Origin: Allobosea caraganae
Lineage (GTDB): Bacteria; Pseudomonadota; Alphaproteobacteria; Rhizobiales; Beijerinckiaceae
Direction of reading: 5' to 3'
NCBI RefSeq assembly: GCF_003351345.1
Contig: NZ_QQTO01000021.1
Span: 186,001 to 250,000, forward strand
DNA: 64,000 nt
Shown here: piece after piece, positions 25,957 to 36,939 of the stretch
Numbering within the stretch: the stretch's first letter is position 1
Layout: each line of letters begins with the position of its first letter
The notes under the pieces: model-generated
What the model saw: only the letters and a program-made list of their open reading frames with translations
Told to the model about the DNA's origin: nothing
Database searches by the model: none
Program-made: the position numbers and the translations under genes

Positions 25957-26964
25957 TTAGCCCGCCCGCCCGGCCTTGAGAATGTCGTCGACCAGGCGCT
26001 GCGACTCCAGCGCCTCCTCGCCGGTCACGACGGGCTCGTGACCCTTCTCGATCGCGTCGAGGAAATCGGCGATCACGGCGCGGTGGGCATCGTGCGGGAA
26101 GTCCATGATGTTGGCGCCGCTGCCGGTGCTGCCCTCGGCCTCGACGACCTCGTTCGTGCCGTCGAGGAAGGCGAGCTCAAGCCTTCCGCCGACCAGCGAG
26201 GCGTGGCCCTTGGTGCCGATGATCTCGATGCGCTCGGGATGGCCGGGATAGGCAGCGGTGGTCGTCATCAGAGTGGCGGGCGCGCCATTGCCGATCTCGA
26301 GCAGGGCCGAAACGTAGTCCTCGGTCTCCATCTTGTGCAGGCCGGTGGTGCGGACCTGCGCGGCGACGACCTTGGTGACGCCGACGAGCGAGCGGAACAG
26401 GTCGAGAGAGTGGATCGCCTGGGTCAGCAGCACGCCACCGCCGTCGCGGGCCATGGTGCCGCGGCCGGGCTCGTCGTAATAGGCCTGCGGGCGCCACCAG
26501 GGCACGGTGATCGAGGCGGCTTCGAGCGTGCCGAGCTCGCCACCCTTGAGGGCGCTCTTGAGACGCAGGCTCGCCGGGCGGAAGCGATGCTGCAGCGTGA
26601 CCGCAAAGACCTTGCCGGATTTGCGCGCGTTGGCGACGAGCTGCTCGCCGCGGGCGGTGGTCAGCTCCAGCGGCTTCTCGACCAGGACGTGCTTGCCGGC
26701 CTCAAGGCACTGCGTCGAGGCTTCGAGATGGCTGCTCGGCGGCGTCAGCACGATCGCGGCATCCACGCTCGGGTCGGCCAGCGCGGCGGCGAGGTCCGTC
26801 GTGGTCGGGAAGGGGAATTGCTCCGCATAAGCCGCAACGCGCTCGGCCGAACGGCTGACCGCCCAGCGCACGTCGGCGCGGTCGGCAAGGTCGAGCAGGC
26901 TCTTCGAATGCGGCAGCGAGGCCGGGCCGAGGCCGACGATGATGACTCCGAGCTTGCGTGTCAC
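25957..26964 (-). CDS. Gfo/Idh/MocA-family oxidoreductase
   Basis: A 335-residue NAD(P)-dependent sugar dehydrogenase fold. The Rossmann strand is GVIIVGLGPAS near residues 6-16, and the family motif EKPLE lies in HVLVEKPLELT. The C-terminal domain is an open beta-sheet. GTG 26964 is chosen: AGAGGA lies upstream and the product starts just before the first Rossmann strand. The gene follows another Gfo/Idh gene by 40 bases, so the pair may act in sequence on a cyclic polyol or sugar acid. The substrate is not determinable. Confidence 0.87.
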   Translation of the reverse strand: MTRKLGVIIVGLGPASLPHSKSLLDLADRADVRWAVSRSAERVAAYAEQFPFPTTTDLAAALADPSVDAAIVLTPPSSHLEASTQCLEAGKHVLVEKPLELTTARGEQLVANARKSGKVFAVTLQHRFRPASLRLKSALKGGELGTLEAASITVPWWRPQAYYDEPGRGTMARDGGGVLLTQAIHSLDLFRSLVGVTKVVAAQVRTTGLHKMETEDYVSALLEIGNGAPATLMTTTAAYPGHPERIEIIGTKGHASLVGGRLELAFLDGTNEVVEAEGSTGSGANIMDFPHDAHRAVIADFLDAIEKGHEPVVTGEEALESQRLVDDILKAGRAG

Positions 26965-27004
26965 GCGGGCGAATCCTCTTTCAATCGGGCTTGTTGTCGT
27001 GAGT

Positions 27005-28018
27005 TCAGCGCGGCTTGACCGGCACGCGCACGGCATTCGCCTGCGCCTCCAGCGCCAGGCGGCAGACGGTGAAGACGTGCTGCTGCGACATCGCGGTCTC
27101 CGTGCGGTTCTGCACGTCGGCAATGAGGTTGCGGAAATAGGTCAGCGGTTCCTTGGAGGCGTCGATATGGCGGGTGCCGGAGCCATCGACCAGGAAGACG
27201 TGGTCGGTGCCGGGGCGGCCGGCGATGTCGACATATTTGCGCAGCTCGATCGTGCCCTTGGTGCCCAAGATTGTCAGGCGGCCGTCGCCCCAGGTCGGCA
27301 GGCCGTCGGCGGTGAACCAGTCGACGCGGATATAGCCGCCGGCCCTGTCGCTGCGCAGCAGGACCTCGCCGAAATCCTCGAAGCCGGGCAGGTCGTTATC
27401 ACCAAAATGACCGACGCTGGAGGCGACGATCTCGGCGTCCGTGGAGCCGGTGAAATGCAGGAACTGGTCGATCTGATGTGAGGCGATATCGGTCAGGATG
27501 CCGCCGAAATACTGCGTGTCGAAGAACCAGGACGGGCGGATGGGGCGGTTGAGCCGATGCGGGCCGACGCCGAGCGTCTGCACGACGTTGCCGATTGCGC
27601 CATCGGCGATCAGCTTGCCGGCGATGATCGTGGCGGGAACGATGAAGCGCTCGGAGAAGCAGACCGAGAAGATGCGGCCGGTCTCCTTCACCGCCGCCTC
27701 GACGGCGGCGAGCTGGTCGAAGCTGGTGACGCCCGGCTTGTCGACCATGAAATCCTTGCCGGCCCGCATGGCGCGGACGGCGACGGCGGCGCGCTCCGAG
27801 GGGATGCTGGCGCAGGCGATCAAGTCGATCGTGGGGTCGTCGAGCAGCCTGTCCGCATCGACCGGCTTCAGCTCGGGAAAGCGCTCCTTGAAGCCCGTAA
27901 GCACGCGCTCGTCGCTGGTGCGGGGATCGAAGCCGACGCAGGTCGCGCCGGCTGCGATGAGATCGCCGACCATATGGAAGATATGGCGGTGGTCGAGGCC
28001 GATGGCAGCGAAGCGCAT
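27005..28018 (-). CDS. Gfo/Idh/MocA-family oxidoreductase
   Basis: A 337-residue Gfo/Idh/MocA protein. The start is MRFAAIGLDHRH, unusual in having DHRH after the first glycine. The family motif reads DKPG in DFMVDKPGVTS. The C-terminal half has the GGILTDIASHQIDQF segment with the conserved catalytic-site Asp and His. It is the first gene of a two-gene unit with the next oxidoreductase. No promoter is obvious in the 249-base gap upstream, which contains a palindromic repeat. Confidence 0.87.
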   Translation of the reverse strand: MRFAAIGLDHRHIFHMVGDLIAAGATCVGFDPRTSDERVLTGFKERFPELKPVDADRLLDDPTIDLIACASIPSERAAVAVRAMRAGKDFMVDKPGVTSFDQLAAVEAAVKETGRIFSVCFSERFIVPATIIAGKLIADGAIGNVVQTLGVGPHRLNRPIRPSWFFDTQYFGGILTDIASHQIDQFLHFTGSTDAEIVASSVGHFGDNDLPGFEDFGEVLLRSDRAGGYIRVDWFTADGLPTWGDGRLTILGTKGTIELRKYVDIAGRPGTDHVFLVDGSGTRHIDASKEPLTYFRNLIADVQNRTETAMSQQHVFTVCRLALEAQANAVRVPVKPR

Positions 28019-28124
28019 GTCAGAGCATGAACCCGAAACGGAAGAGGCCTTCGGACGCGATCATGCTGCAACTCCTTCACTTCGTGGGGCAGGGACTGGG
28101 CCCGGAGGCCCAGCTTCTTATCGC

Positions 28125-28237
28125 AGCCCTCACCCTGAGGAGCCGCTTTAGCGGCGTCTCGAAGGGTGAACCAGTGGGCTTCCGAACCTCCTGGAGCATC
28201 CTTCGAGACGCGCTTCGCGCTCCTCAGGATGAGGGCT
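28125..28237. repeat. palindromic repeat downstream of the orphan binding-protein gene
   Basis: Third copy of the 14035/20811 family, bounded by AGCCCTCACCCTGAGG and CCTCAGGATGAGGGCT. Its left arm carries CACC and AGGGTG where the right arm has CATC and AGGATG. It begins 30 bases after the stop of the binding-protein gene. A small CTGGGCC/GGCCCAG hairpin lies at 28096-28113. Confidence 0.85.
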
Positions 28238-28267
28238 GAGGCAACGAGGCCTCAGCTTCGGCGCGCC

Positions 28268-29458
28268 TCATTGCGGCGCGTTGTGGCCGACGCCGATTTC
28301 CTGGTCCCAGCGGCGGAAGGCGGCGACGAGACGCTCGGGCGTCAGCGGCGGCCGGGTCGGCAGCTTGGTGATCAGCTCGTCGTAGTGCGGGCGGCCGTAC
28401 TCCTTGAGCACGTCGCGGCTTTCCTGCGAGGCCATCGAGAGCGGCACGTTCTTCACGGCCGGGCCGGGGTAGAAATAGCCCTTGTCGTAGGTCGCGGCCT
28501 GCGCTTCCGGCGTGAGCATGAAGGACATCAGCGCGAGCAGTACCGCGATCTTGTCGTTCGGCACGCCGCGCGGGATGCACATGAACTGGGTGTCGGGAAT
28601 CCAGTGCGTGTTGTCGAGCACGAAGGTCTGGGCCTCCTTCGGCACGATGCCGAGCACGCGCGGGTTGATGTCCCAGCCCAGCGTCGAGACGATGACGTCG
28701 CGGGTGCCTTCGCCGAGCTCCTTCATCGTCGCGGCGGTGCCGCCCGGGTAGTAGTCGACGCCGGAGCCGAGCTCCTTGAGATAGGCCCAGGTCTTGTCCC
28801 AGCCCTTGGCGGGATCGCTCGGGTCGCTGTCGCCGAGGATGTAGGGCATGCCCTGCAGGAAGGTCCAGCCGGGGCCGGAGTTGACCGGGCGGGCATAGGT
28901 GAAGCGCTTCGGGTTCTGCTTGACGTAGTCGAGGAATTCCTGCGCCGTCTTCGGCACCTTCTTCAGGCGGTCGGCGGCGTATTCGAAGAGCGGGCCCGAT
29001 GGCGAATAGGCGACGGCGACGCCCTCGTTCTGGCCGAAATTGCGCTGCATCATCAGCGCCTGGTCGTGATAGACGGCCTCGGCCTTGGGCAGCTTGTCGG
29101 CATGCGCCTTCCAGACGTCGACCCAAAGGCCCTGCTGGATTCCGTCCGACATGGCGCCGGGGCCGGTCAGGACGAGGTCGATGTCGACGCGGTTGGCCTG
29201 CTGCTGCGCCTTGAGCTTGGCCGGCAATTCCGGCGACGGTGCGCGCGAGAAGTTCAGGCGCGAGATCAGCTTCGGATTTTCCTTGGCGAAGCGCTCGAGC
29301 GAGACCTGCGTCAGCTGCAGGTTGCCGGCGACGTCGATGATGTTCAGCGACACGGGGCTGGAGGGAAGCTGCACGCCCTGGGCGAAAGCGCCGGTGGCTT
29401 GCAGCGCGGCAAGGCTGGACGCGCCAGCAATCACGCCGCGGCGGGTAATCTCGACCAT
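28268..29458 (-). CDS. ABC transporter substrate-binding protein (orphan)
   Basis: A 396-residue extracellular solute-binding protein of the PotD/SBP_bac_1 type. The N-terminus (EITRRGVIAGASSLAAL) looks like a twin-arginine signal ending at AFAQG. No permease or ATPase gene is adjacent. The only transporter in the window lacking a binding protein is the PotABC-like operon at 48473-51278. The two promoter regions share a motif (12 of 15 bases), so they may be parts of one importer. The substrate is unknown; spermidine/putrescine- and iron-type relatives exist. Confidence 0.85.
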   Translation of the reverse strand: MVEITRRGVIAGASSLAALQATGAFAQGVQLPSSPVSLNIIDVAGNLQLTQVSLERFAKENPKLISRLNFSRAPSPELPAKLKAQQQANRVDIDLVLTGPGAMSDGIQQGLWVDVWKAHADKLPKAEAVYHDQALMMQRNFGQNEGVAVAYSPSGPLFEYAADRLKKVPKTAQEFLDYVKQNPKRFTYARPVNSGPGWTFLQGMPYILGDSDPSDPAKGWDKTWAYLKELGSGVDYYPGGTAATMKELGEGTRDVIVSTLGWDINPRVLGIVPKEAQTFVLDNTHWIPDTQFMCIPRGVPNDKIAVLLALMSFMLTPEAQAATYDKGYFYPGPAVKNVPLSMASQESRDVLKEYGRPHYDELITKLPTRPPLTPERLVAAFRRWDQEIGVGHNAPQ

Positions 29459-29508
29459 GATCTCTCCCTAAGGTTAGCCCCTCTTTTCTGCGTCAGCGCA
29501 TGGGGCGT

Positions 29509-29523
29509 TGCATGCATACTAGT
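29509..29523. promoter_or_regulatory. candidate regulator site upstream of the orphan binding protein
   Basis: TGCATGCATACTAGT matches TGCTAGTATACTAGT (51576-51590) at 12 of 15 positions. It also overlaps TTGCATGCAT, which matches 9 of 10 bases of the TTGCATGCAA core of the GntR operators at 24952 and 25758. Either GntR protein could bind here. Confidence 0.4.
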
Positions 29524-29608
29524 ACACCACTCAATACCGCGCTAGCGGGGCAGGCCCGTCCGGCGCGGGGATTTTTTGGACGGCATGCGACGGAAGGCTG
29601 AGACATCG

Positions 29609-29645
29609 CTGAGTTGATACCTCAGATTCTGAGTTGCGTACCTCA
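29609..29645. promoter_or_regulatory. tandem candidate operators upstream of lacI-type gene
   Basis: CTGAGTTGATACCTCAG (29609-29625) and TGAGTTGCGTACCTCA (29630-29645) are two copies of one pattern, TGAGTTGnnTACCTCA, each with TGAG/CTCA arms. They start 20 bases apart, about two helical turns. They lie just before the LacI-family start and probably mediate autoregulation. Confidence 0.5.
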
Positions 29646-29669
29646 TGCCTTCGATGCCATCATTGCCCT

Positions 29670-30707
29670 ATGGGGATCGATGGGCTGCGCATGACTCTGG
29701 TCGATGTCGCGAGGGAGGCGGGGGTCTCGCTCGCCACCGTCGATCGCGTGCTGAATGGCCGCCCCGGCGTGCGCGGGCCGACGGTGACCCGGGTGAAGGC
29801 CGCGATCGAGAAGCTGGGCTACCGGCCGGACCCGATCGCCTCGCGGCTCGCCCATGGCGGCAGCTTCCGCTTCTGCTTCATCCTGCCCACCGGCACCAAC
29901 ACGTTCATGACCAATCTCGGCGACGCGGTGACGGAGGCCGCGAGCCTGATCGCTGGCCAGCGCGCCTTCATCGACATCCGCCAGACCGATGTTTTCGATC
30001 CCGATGCGCTGGCGACGGCGCTGGAAGGCATCGAGAGCCATTATCACGGCGTCTCGGTCGTGGCGCTCGACCACCCGAGGGTGAGGGCGGCGATCGACGA
30101 TCTGGTCGGCCGCGGCGTCGCGGTCGCGACCCTGGTCTCGGACGTGCCGACCAGCCGGCGGCAATGGTATGTCGGTATCGACCATACCGCGGCCGGGCGC
30201 ACCGCCGGCACGCTGATGGGCCGCTTCGCCGGCGCGCGCTCGGGCCCGGTCGGCGTCATCGCCGGCTCGCTCAGCCTGCGCGACCATGTCGAACGCCAAT
30301 TCGGCTTCGGCCAGGTCGTCGGCGATGAATATCCAGCCCTGCGCATCCTGCCGACGCGGGTCGGGCGCGACGATCGCGAGCGGACGCGGGTGGCGGCGCA
30401 GGCGATCCTGGCCGAGCATCCCGACCTCGTCGGCATCTATAATATCGGCGCCGGCAACCAGGGCATCGCCGATGCGCTGGAGGAGGCCGGGCGCACCCGC
30501 GAGGTCATCCTGATCGGGCACGACCTCACCGTGCATACGCGCCGGCTGCTGCTGCTCGGCGTGATGGACGCGATCATCAACCAGGACCCGGGCCACCAGG
30601 CCCGCTCGGCGGCGCGGCTGCTGCTGGCGCATTGCACCGGCGAGCCGATCGTGGCGGCGCAGGAGCGTATCCGGATCGACATCTTCCTGCGGGACAACCT
30701 CCCGTAG
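29670..30707 (+). CDS. LacI-family transcriptional regulator
   Basis: A 345-residue regulator with an N-terminal LacI helix-turn-helix (LVDVAREAGVSLATVDRVLNGRPGV) and hinge (KLGYRPDPIASRLA). A periplasmic-binding-protein-like sugar domain follows. Starts at ATG 29670 and ATG 29691 are both possible. It precedes the isomerase, oxidoreductase and ribose-type ABC genes on the same strand and probably represses them until the sugar or its metabolite binds. Two tandem palindromes lie upstream of its own start. Confidence 0.9.
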   Translation: MGIDGLRMTLVDVAREAGVSLATVDRVLNGRPGVRGPTVTRVKAAIEKLGYRPDPIASRLAHGGSFRFCFILPTGTNTFMTNLGDAVTEAASLIAGQRAFIDIRQTDVFDPDALATALEGIESHYHGVSVVALDHPRVRAAIDDLVGRGVAVATLVSDVPTSRRQWYVGIDHTAAGRTAGTLMGRFAGARSGPVGVIAGSLSLRDHVERQFGFGQVVGDEYPALRILPTRVGRDDRERTRVAAQAILAEHPDLVGIYNIGAGNQGIADALEEAGRTREVILIGHDLTVHTRRLLLLGVMDAIINQDPGHQARSAARLLLAHCTGEPIVAAQERIRIDIFLRDNLP

Positions 30708-30736
30708 CGGCCGGCGCCAACGAGCGCTGAGCCGAT

Positions 30737-30766
30737 CAAGAACGACAAGAGCCAAGAACGACAAGA
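30737..30766 (+). repeat. short direct repeat in the isomerase leader
   Basis: CAAGAACGACAAGA occurs twice, starting at 30737 and 30753. A related CCAAGAACGACGA lies before the next gene at about 31874. The role is unknown; it may be no more than local duplication. Confidence 0.6.
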
Positions 30767-30793
30767 CTTCGAGGAAACGTTGGGAGAACGAGA

Positions 30794-31849
30794 ATGCCGA
30801 CGAATGTGAAGGGCCCGGCCATTTTTCTGGCCCAGTTCGCGGGCGATGCCGCGCCATTCAACTCATGGGACGCGATCTGCCGCTGGGCGGCCGGCCTTGG
30901 CTACGAGGGCGTGCAGCTGCCGAGCTGGGACGGGCGGCTGTTCGACCTCGCCAAGGCGGCGGCGTCGAAGGGCTATTGCGACGAGATCGCCGGGGTTGCC
31001 AAGAGCCACGGCCTCGCGATCACCGAGCTTTCGACCCATCTGCAGGGCCAGCTCGTCGCGGTCAATCCGGCCTATGACACGGCCTTCGACGGCTTCGCGC
31101 CGCCGCAAGTGCATGGCAAGCCCAAGGAGCGCCAGGCCTGGGCAGTCGAGCAGATGAAGCAGGCCGCGAAGGCCTCGCGCCATCTCGGGCTCGACGCTCA
31201 CGTCACCTTCTCCGGCGCGCTGGCCTGGCCCTATGTCTATCCCTGGCCGCAACGGCCGGCGGGTCTGATCGAGGCGGCCTTTGCAGAACTCGGCAAGCGC
31301 TGGACGCCGATCCTCGACGCGTTCGACGAGGTCGGCGTCGATGTCTGCTATGAGATCCATCCCGGCGAGGACATTTTCGACGGCGCGACCTTCGAGATGT
31401 TCGTCGATGCGGTCGGCGGCCACAAGCGGGCGGCGATCAACTACGATCCCAGCCATTTCGTGCTGCAGCAGCTCGACTACCTCGCCTTCATCGACATCTA
31501 CCACGAGCGGATCAAGGCCTTCCACGTCAAGGATGCCGAGTTCAATCCTGACGGGCGCCAGGGCGTCTATTCCGGCTACCAGCCCTGGGTCTCGCGGGCC
31601 GGGCGCTTCCGCTCGCTCGGCGACGGGCAGGTCGATTTCAGCTCGATCTTCTCGAAGATGGCCCAATACGGCTACGATTCCTGGGCGGTGCTCGAATGGG
31701 AATGCGCGCTGAAGCATCCCGAGGATGGTGCGCGCGAGGGCGCGGAGTTCATCCGCAGCCATTTGATCCGGGTCACCGAGAAGGCCTTCGACGACTTTGC
31801 CGGGGCCGAGACCGACACCAAGCAGATCAATGCGATGCTCGGCCTCTGA
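30794..31849 (+). CDS. sugar phosphate isomerase/epimerase (xylose isomerase-like TIM barrel)
   Basis: A 351-residue AP-endonuclease-2-like TIM barrel, a fold used by inosose dehydratases, tagatose and allulose epimerases and similar enzymes. Candidate metal ligands are visible in CYEIHPGED, NYDPSHF, FHVKDAE and the late VLEWEC strand. It is the first structural gene of the operon that also encodes a Gfo/Idh oxidoreductase and a ribose-type ABC importer. It therefore probably rearranges the imported sugar or polyol. The exact reaction cannot be read. Confidence 0.88.
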   Translation: MPTNVKGPAIFLAQFAGDAAPFNSWDAICRWAAGLGYEGVQLPSWDGRLFDLAKAAASKGYCDEIAGVAKSHGLAITELSTHLQGQLVAVNPAYDTAFDGFAPPQVHGKPKERQAWAVEQMKQAAKASRHLGLDAHVTFSGALAWPYVYPWPQRPAGLIEAAFAELGKRWTPILDAFDEVGVDVCYEIHPGEDIFDGATFEMFVDAVGGHKRAAINYDPSHFVLQQLDYLAFIDIYHERIKAFHVKDAEFNPDGRQGVYSGYQPWVSRAGRFRSLGDGQVDFSSIFSKMAQYGYDSWAVLEWECALKHPEDGAREGAEFIRSHLIRVTEKAFDDFAGAETDTKQINAMLGL

Positions 31850-31904
31850 CCTGGCCGGGACAATCGCAGCAAGACCAAGAACGACGACACGGCGGGAGGC
31901 CGCG

Positions 31905-33080
31905 ATGGCAAGGCAAGGGCTGAAAGCGCCGACGGGACGAATCCGCCTCGGCATGGTCGGGGGTGGCGAGGGCGCCTTCATCGGTGGTGTCCATCGCATG
32001 GCGGCGCGGCTCGACGATCGCTACGAGTTCGTGGCGGGCGCGCTGTCCTCGACGCCGGAGAAAGCGAAGCGCTCCGGCGAGGCGCTCGGGCTCAAGCCCG
32101 AGCGCAGCTACGACGACTTCGCCGCCATGGCGAAGCGCGAGGCGCGGCTCTCGAATGGCATCGAGGCGGTGTCGATCGTCACGCCGAACCATGTCCATGC
32201 CGCAGCGGCGATGGCCTTCCTCAAGGCCGGCATCCATGTGATCTGCGACAAGCCGCTGACCACGACGCTCAAGGATGCGCTCAGGCTGAAGAAGCTCGCG
32301 GATGAGAGTGGCCTCGTCTTCATGGTGACGCATAACTACTCGGGCTACCCGATGGTGCGGCAGGCACGGGCCATGGTCGCTGCCGGCGAGATCGGCGAAG
32401 TCCGCGTCGTCCAGGTCGAGTATGCGCAGGACTGGCTGACCGAGAAGCTCGAGGATAGCGGCCAGAAGCAGGCCGACTGGCGGGTCGACCCGGCCCGCTC
32501 GGGGGCGGGCGGCTGCGTCGGCGATATCGGCACGCACGCGCATCATCTCGCCGGCTTCGTCACCGGGTTGGGCGTTGCCGAGCTGTGCGCCGAGCTGACC
32601 ACCTTCGTCCCTGGCCGCCGGCTCGACGACAACGTCCAGATCCTGCTGCGCTACGAGAACGGTGCGCGCGGCATGCTCTGGGCCAGCCAGGTCGCGCCCG
32701 GCAACGAGAATGCCTTGAAGCTCAGGGTCTATGGCAGCAAGGGCGGCCTGGAATGGCGCCAGGAGCATCCGAACCAGCTCGTGTTCACGCCGCTCGGCAA
32801 GCCGGTGCAGACGCTGTCGCGCGGCATGGGCTATGTCGATGGCGCCGCGTCGCGGGTGACGCGCATCCCGTCCGGCCATCCCGAGGGATACCTCGAAGCC
32901 TTCGCGACGCTCTACAGCGAGGCGGCCGAGGCGATCGAAGCGGCGCGGAGCGGCGGCAAGCCGGACAAGGCGGTGATGTTCCCCGGCGTCGATGACGGCG
33001 TCGCAGGCGTTGCCTTCATTGAGGCGGCAGTAAAATCCTCGGCCAAGGGCGCCGCCTGGGTGAAACTGGGGGGCGGCTGA
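31905..33080 (+). CDS. Gfo/Idh/MocA-family oxidoreductase
   Basis: A 391-residue NAD(P)-dependent dehydrogenase. The Rossmann motif is GMVGGGEGAFIG, the DKP motif lies in HVICDKPLTT, and the conserved GDIGTHAHH segment lies in the catalytic domain. ATG 31905 is chosen, with GGGAGG upstream. It sits between the TIM-barrel isomerase and the sugar ABC ATPase. Such isomerase-dehydrogenase pairs typically oxidise and dehydrate or epimerise inositol-like or glycoside sugars (inference). Confidence 0.9.
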   Translation: MARQGLKAPTGRIRLGMVGGGEGAFIGGVHRMAARLDDRYEFVAGALSSTPEKAKRSGEALGLKPERSYDDFAAMAKREARLSNGIEAVSIVTPNHVHAAAAMAFLKAGIHVICDKPLTTTLKDALRLKKLADESGLVFMVTHNYSGYPMVRQARAMVAAGEIGEVRVVQVEYAQDWLTEKLEDSGQKQADWRVDPARSGAGGCVGDIGTHAHHLAGFVTGLGVAELCAELTTFVPGRRLDDNVQILLRYENGARGMLWASQVAPGNENALKLRVYGSKGGLEWRQEHPNQLVFTPLGKPVQTLSRGMGYVDGAASRVTRIPSGHPEGYLEAFATLYSEAAEAIEAARSGGKPDKAVMFPGVDDGVAGVAFIEAAVKSSAKGAAWVKLGGG

Positions 33081-33083
33081 GCC

Positions 33084-34600
<1,517 letters not shown>

Positions 34601-34604
<4 letters not shown>

Positions 34605-35605
34605 CCGAGAACGCCATACCGACCACGCCGCCGCCGGAGCGCCGCCGCTTCGCCTTCGACCTGCGCGCGGCCTCGCCCTTCATCGCGCTCCTCGCGCTGA
34701 TCCTGCTGGGCGCGGTGGTCAACCCGGACTTCCTCACCGCCTCGAACCTGACCAACGTGGTGACGCGCTCGGCCTTCATCGCGATCATCGCGGTCGGCGC
34801 GACCTTCGTCATCGCCGGCGGCGGGCTCGATCTCTCGGTCGGCTCGATGGCGGCCTTCACCGCCGGGCTGATGATCCTGACGCTGAACAAGCTCGGCGGG
34901 GCCGAGACCTCGACGCTGCTGATGGCGATGGGCGTCGCGCTGATGGTCAGCGCCGCGTGCGGGCTGTTCAACGGGCTCTTCGTCACCATTGGCAAGATCG
35001 AGCCCTTCATCGTCACGCTCGGCACCATGGGCATCTTCCGCTCGCTGGTGATCTTCCTGGCGGCGGGCGGCACGATCACGCTGCGCGATTCCGGCATGCG
35101 CGAGATGTACCGGCCGATCTACTTTGGCTCGGTCCTGGGCATCCCGATCCCGGTTCTCGCCATCCTGGCGGTCGCCGGCCTCGGCGCGCTGCTGCTCTAC
35201 AAGACGCCGTTCGGCCGGCATGTCGTCGCCATCGGCTCGAACGAGGATGTGGCGCGCTATTCCGGCGTGCCGATCAACCGCGTCAGGCTGCTGACCTACG
35301 TCATCCAGGGCGTCTGCGTCGGCATCGCCGTGCTGATCTACGTGCCGCGGCTGGGCTCGGCGACGCCGACCACTGGGCTGCTCTGGGAGCTGCAGGCGAT
35401 CACCGCCGTCGTCATCGGCGGCACGGCCTTGCGCGGCGGCGTCGGGCGGATCTGGGGCACGGTCGCGGGCGCCGTGATCCTCGAACTCGTCGCCAACATC
35501 ATGGTGTTCTCGAACTTCGTCTCCGAATACCTCGTCGGCGCGGTCCAGGGCTCCATCATTATAATCGCCATGCTCGTGCAGCGCAGCTTGCAGCGGGCGC
35601 GGTGA
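34601..35605 (+). CDS. sugar ABC transporter permease (RbsC type)
   Basis: A 334-residue membrane protein with about ten helices and the BPD_transp_2 stretches AVGATFVIAGGGLDLSVGS and AVVIGGTALRGGVGRIWGT. It is the channel of the ribose-type importer. The start overlaps the ATPase gene stop (ATGA). A GGTGACT/AGTCACC hairpin (35601-35626) covers its stop codon, between permease and binding-protein genes. Confidence 0.94.
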
Positions 35606-35673
35606 CTATGCCCGGGGAGAGTCACCCGGCAACGGCTGATGGCTCAAACAGAACGAAACGGAGGGAGAGAACG

Positions 35674-36624
35674 ATGAAACATGTGATCCTGAAATCGCTG
35701 GCCGTGGCCGGCCTCGCAGCCGGCCTGTCCAGCGCAGCCTTCGCGCAGCCGAAGACCGTAACGATCGCGGTCTCGATCCCGGCCGCGACCCATGGCTGGA
35801 CCGGCGGCGTGGTCTATCATGCCGAGGAGACGGCCAAGCAGCTCGAGAAGCTGCATCCGGGCCTCAAGGTCATCGTCAAGACCTCGCCGGACGGGGCGGC
35901 CCAGGCCAACGCGCTGGAAGACCTGATGGCGCAGAAGGTCGATGCGCTGGTGGTGCTGCCGTTCAACTCGGACGAGCTGACCAACCCGGCCCGCGAGGTC
36001 AAGAAGCGCGGCACCTTCATCACTGTGGTCGACCGCGGCCTGAAGGACGCCTCGATCCAGGACATCTACGTTGCCGGCAACAATCCGGAATTCGGCCGCG
36101 TCGCGGGCAAGTACTTCGTCGACAACCTGAAGCAGGGCAATGTCGTGGTCTTCCGCGGCATCCCGACCGTGATCGACGAGGAGCGCGTCACGAATTTCGA
36201 GAAGGCGCTGGAAGGCTCGGGCGTCAAGGTCATCGACAAGCAATACGCCAACTGGAACCGCGACGACGCCTTCCGGGTGATGCAGGACTATCTCGCCAAG
36301 CATCCGAAGATCGACGCGGTCTGGGCCTCGGACGACGACATGGCGCTCGGCATCATGGAGGCGATCCGCCAGTCGAAGCGCGAGGACATCAAGTTCGTGC
36401 TCGGCGGCGCCGGCATGAAGGACATGATCAAGAAGGTCATGGACGGCGACAAGATGATCCCGGCCGACGTCTCCTATCCGCCGGCGATGATCGCGACCGC
36501 GATGAACGTCACCGCCGCGCATTTCTACGGCAGCGCGCCGATGCGCGGCACCTACGTGCTCAACGCCCAGCTGATCACCAAGGACAACGCCAAGGACCAC
36601 TACTTCCCGAACTCGCCGTTCTGA
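35674..36624 (+). CDS. sugar ABC transporter substrate-binding protein (RbsB type)
   Basis: A 316-residue Peripla_BP_4 protein with a Sec signal peptide (about 1-24, ending AAFAQ). The mature start TVTIAVSIPAATHGWTGGV carries the aromatic residue that stacks on sugars in RbsB relatives. DDDMALGIMEA is also characteristic. ATG 35674 has GGAGGGAG upstream. It is the last gene of the LacI-controlled operon, followed by a strong hairpin terminator at 36789. Substrate unknown. Confidence 0.93.
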   Translation: MKHVILKSLAVAGLAAGLSSAAFAQPKTVTIAVSIPAATHGWTGGVVYHAEETAKQLEKLHPGLKVIVKTSPDGAAQANALEDLMAQKVDALVVLPFNSDELTNPAREVKKRGTFITVVDRGLKDASIQDIYVAGNNPEFGRVAGKYFVDNLKQGNVVVFRGIPTVIDEERVTNFEKALEGSGVKVIDKQYANWNRDDAFRVMQDYLAKHPKIDAVWASDDDMALGIMEAIRQSKREDIKFVLGGAGMKDMIKKVMDGDKMIPADVSYPPAMIATAMNVTAAHFYGSAPMRGTYVLNAQLITKDNAKDHYFPNSPF

Positions 36625-36788
36625 GAGCCGGCCCGATAATTCTACTGGCGAGGTCGTCTGACGCGCCTGTCTGCGCTTCGGTGCTCATGTACAAAAGTAC
36701 GCTCCGCTCCGGTTCTCGACAGCCACGCCAGTCGACTCGCGCCAGCGAATTCTCGAACCGCCTCTGGCGGGAGTTATGCCCCGGCTCT

Positions 36789-36837
36789 GGCCGCCAAGAT
36801 TTGCCGTGAAGGCAAGCTTGGCGGCCGTTTCGATTTT
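36789..36837 (+). terminator. hairpin terminator after the sugar ABC operon
   Basis: GGCCGCCAAG (36789-36798) and CTTGGCGGCC (36817-36826) form a perfect 10-base stem, extended by an inner TTGCC/GGCAA, and are followed by GTTTCGATTTT. It lies 165 bases after the binding-protein stop. Confidence 0.75.
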
Positions 36838-36939
36838 GCGCGGTGCTTGCGGCGCTCGACTCCTCGCAATGGCGGCGGGAGGACAGTCCCGGCGGGCCTG
36901 TGGATAAAATTTTTGACGTCTCCGATCTTTTTTAGCGGT

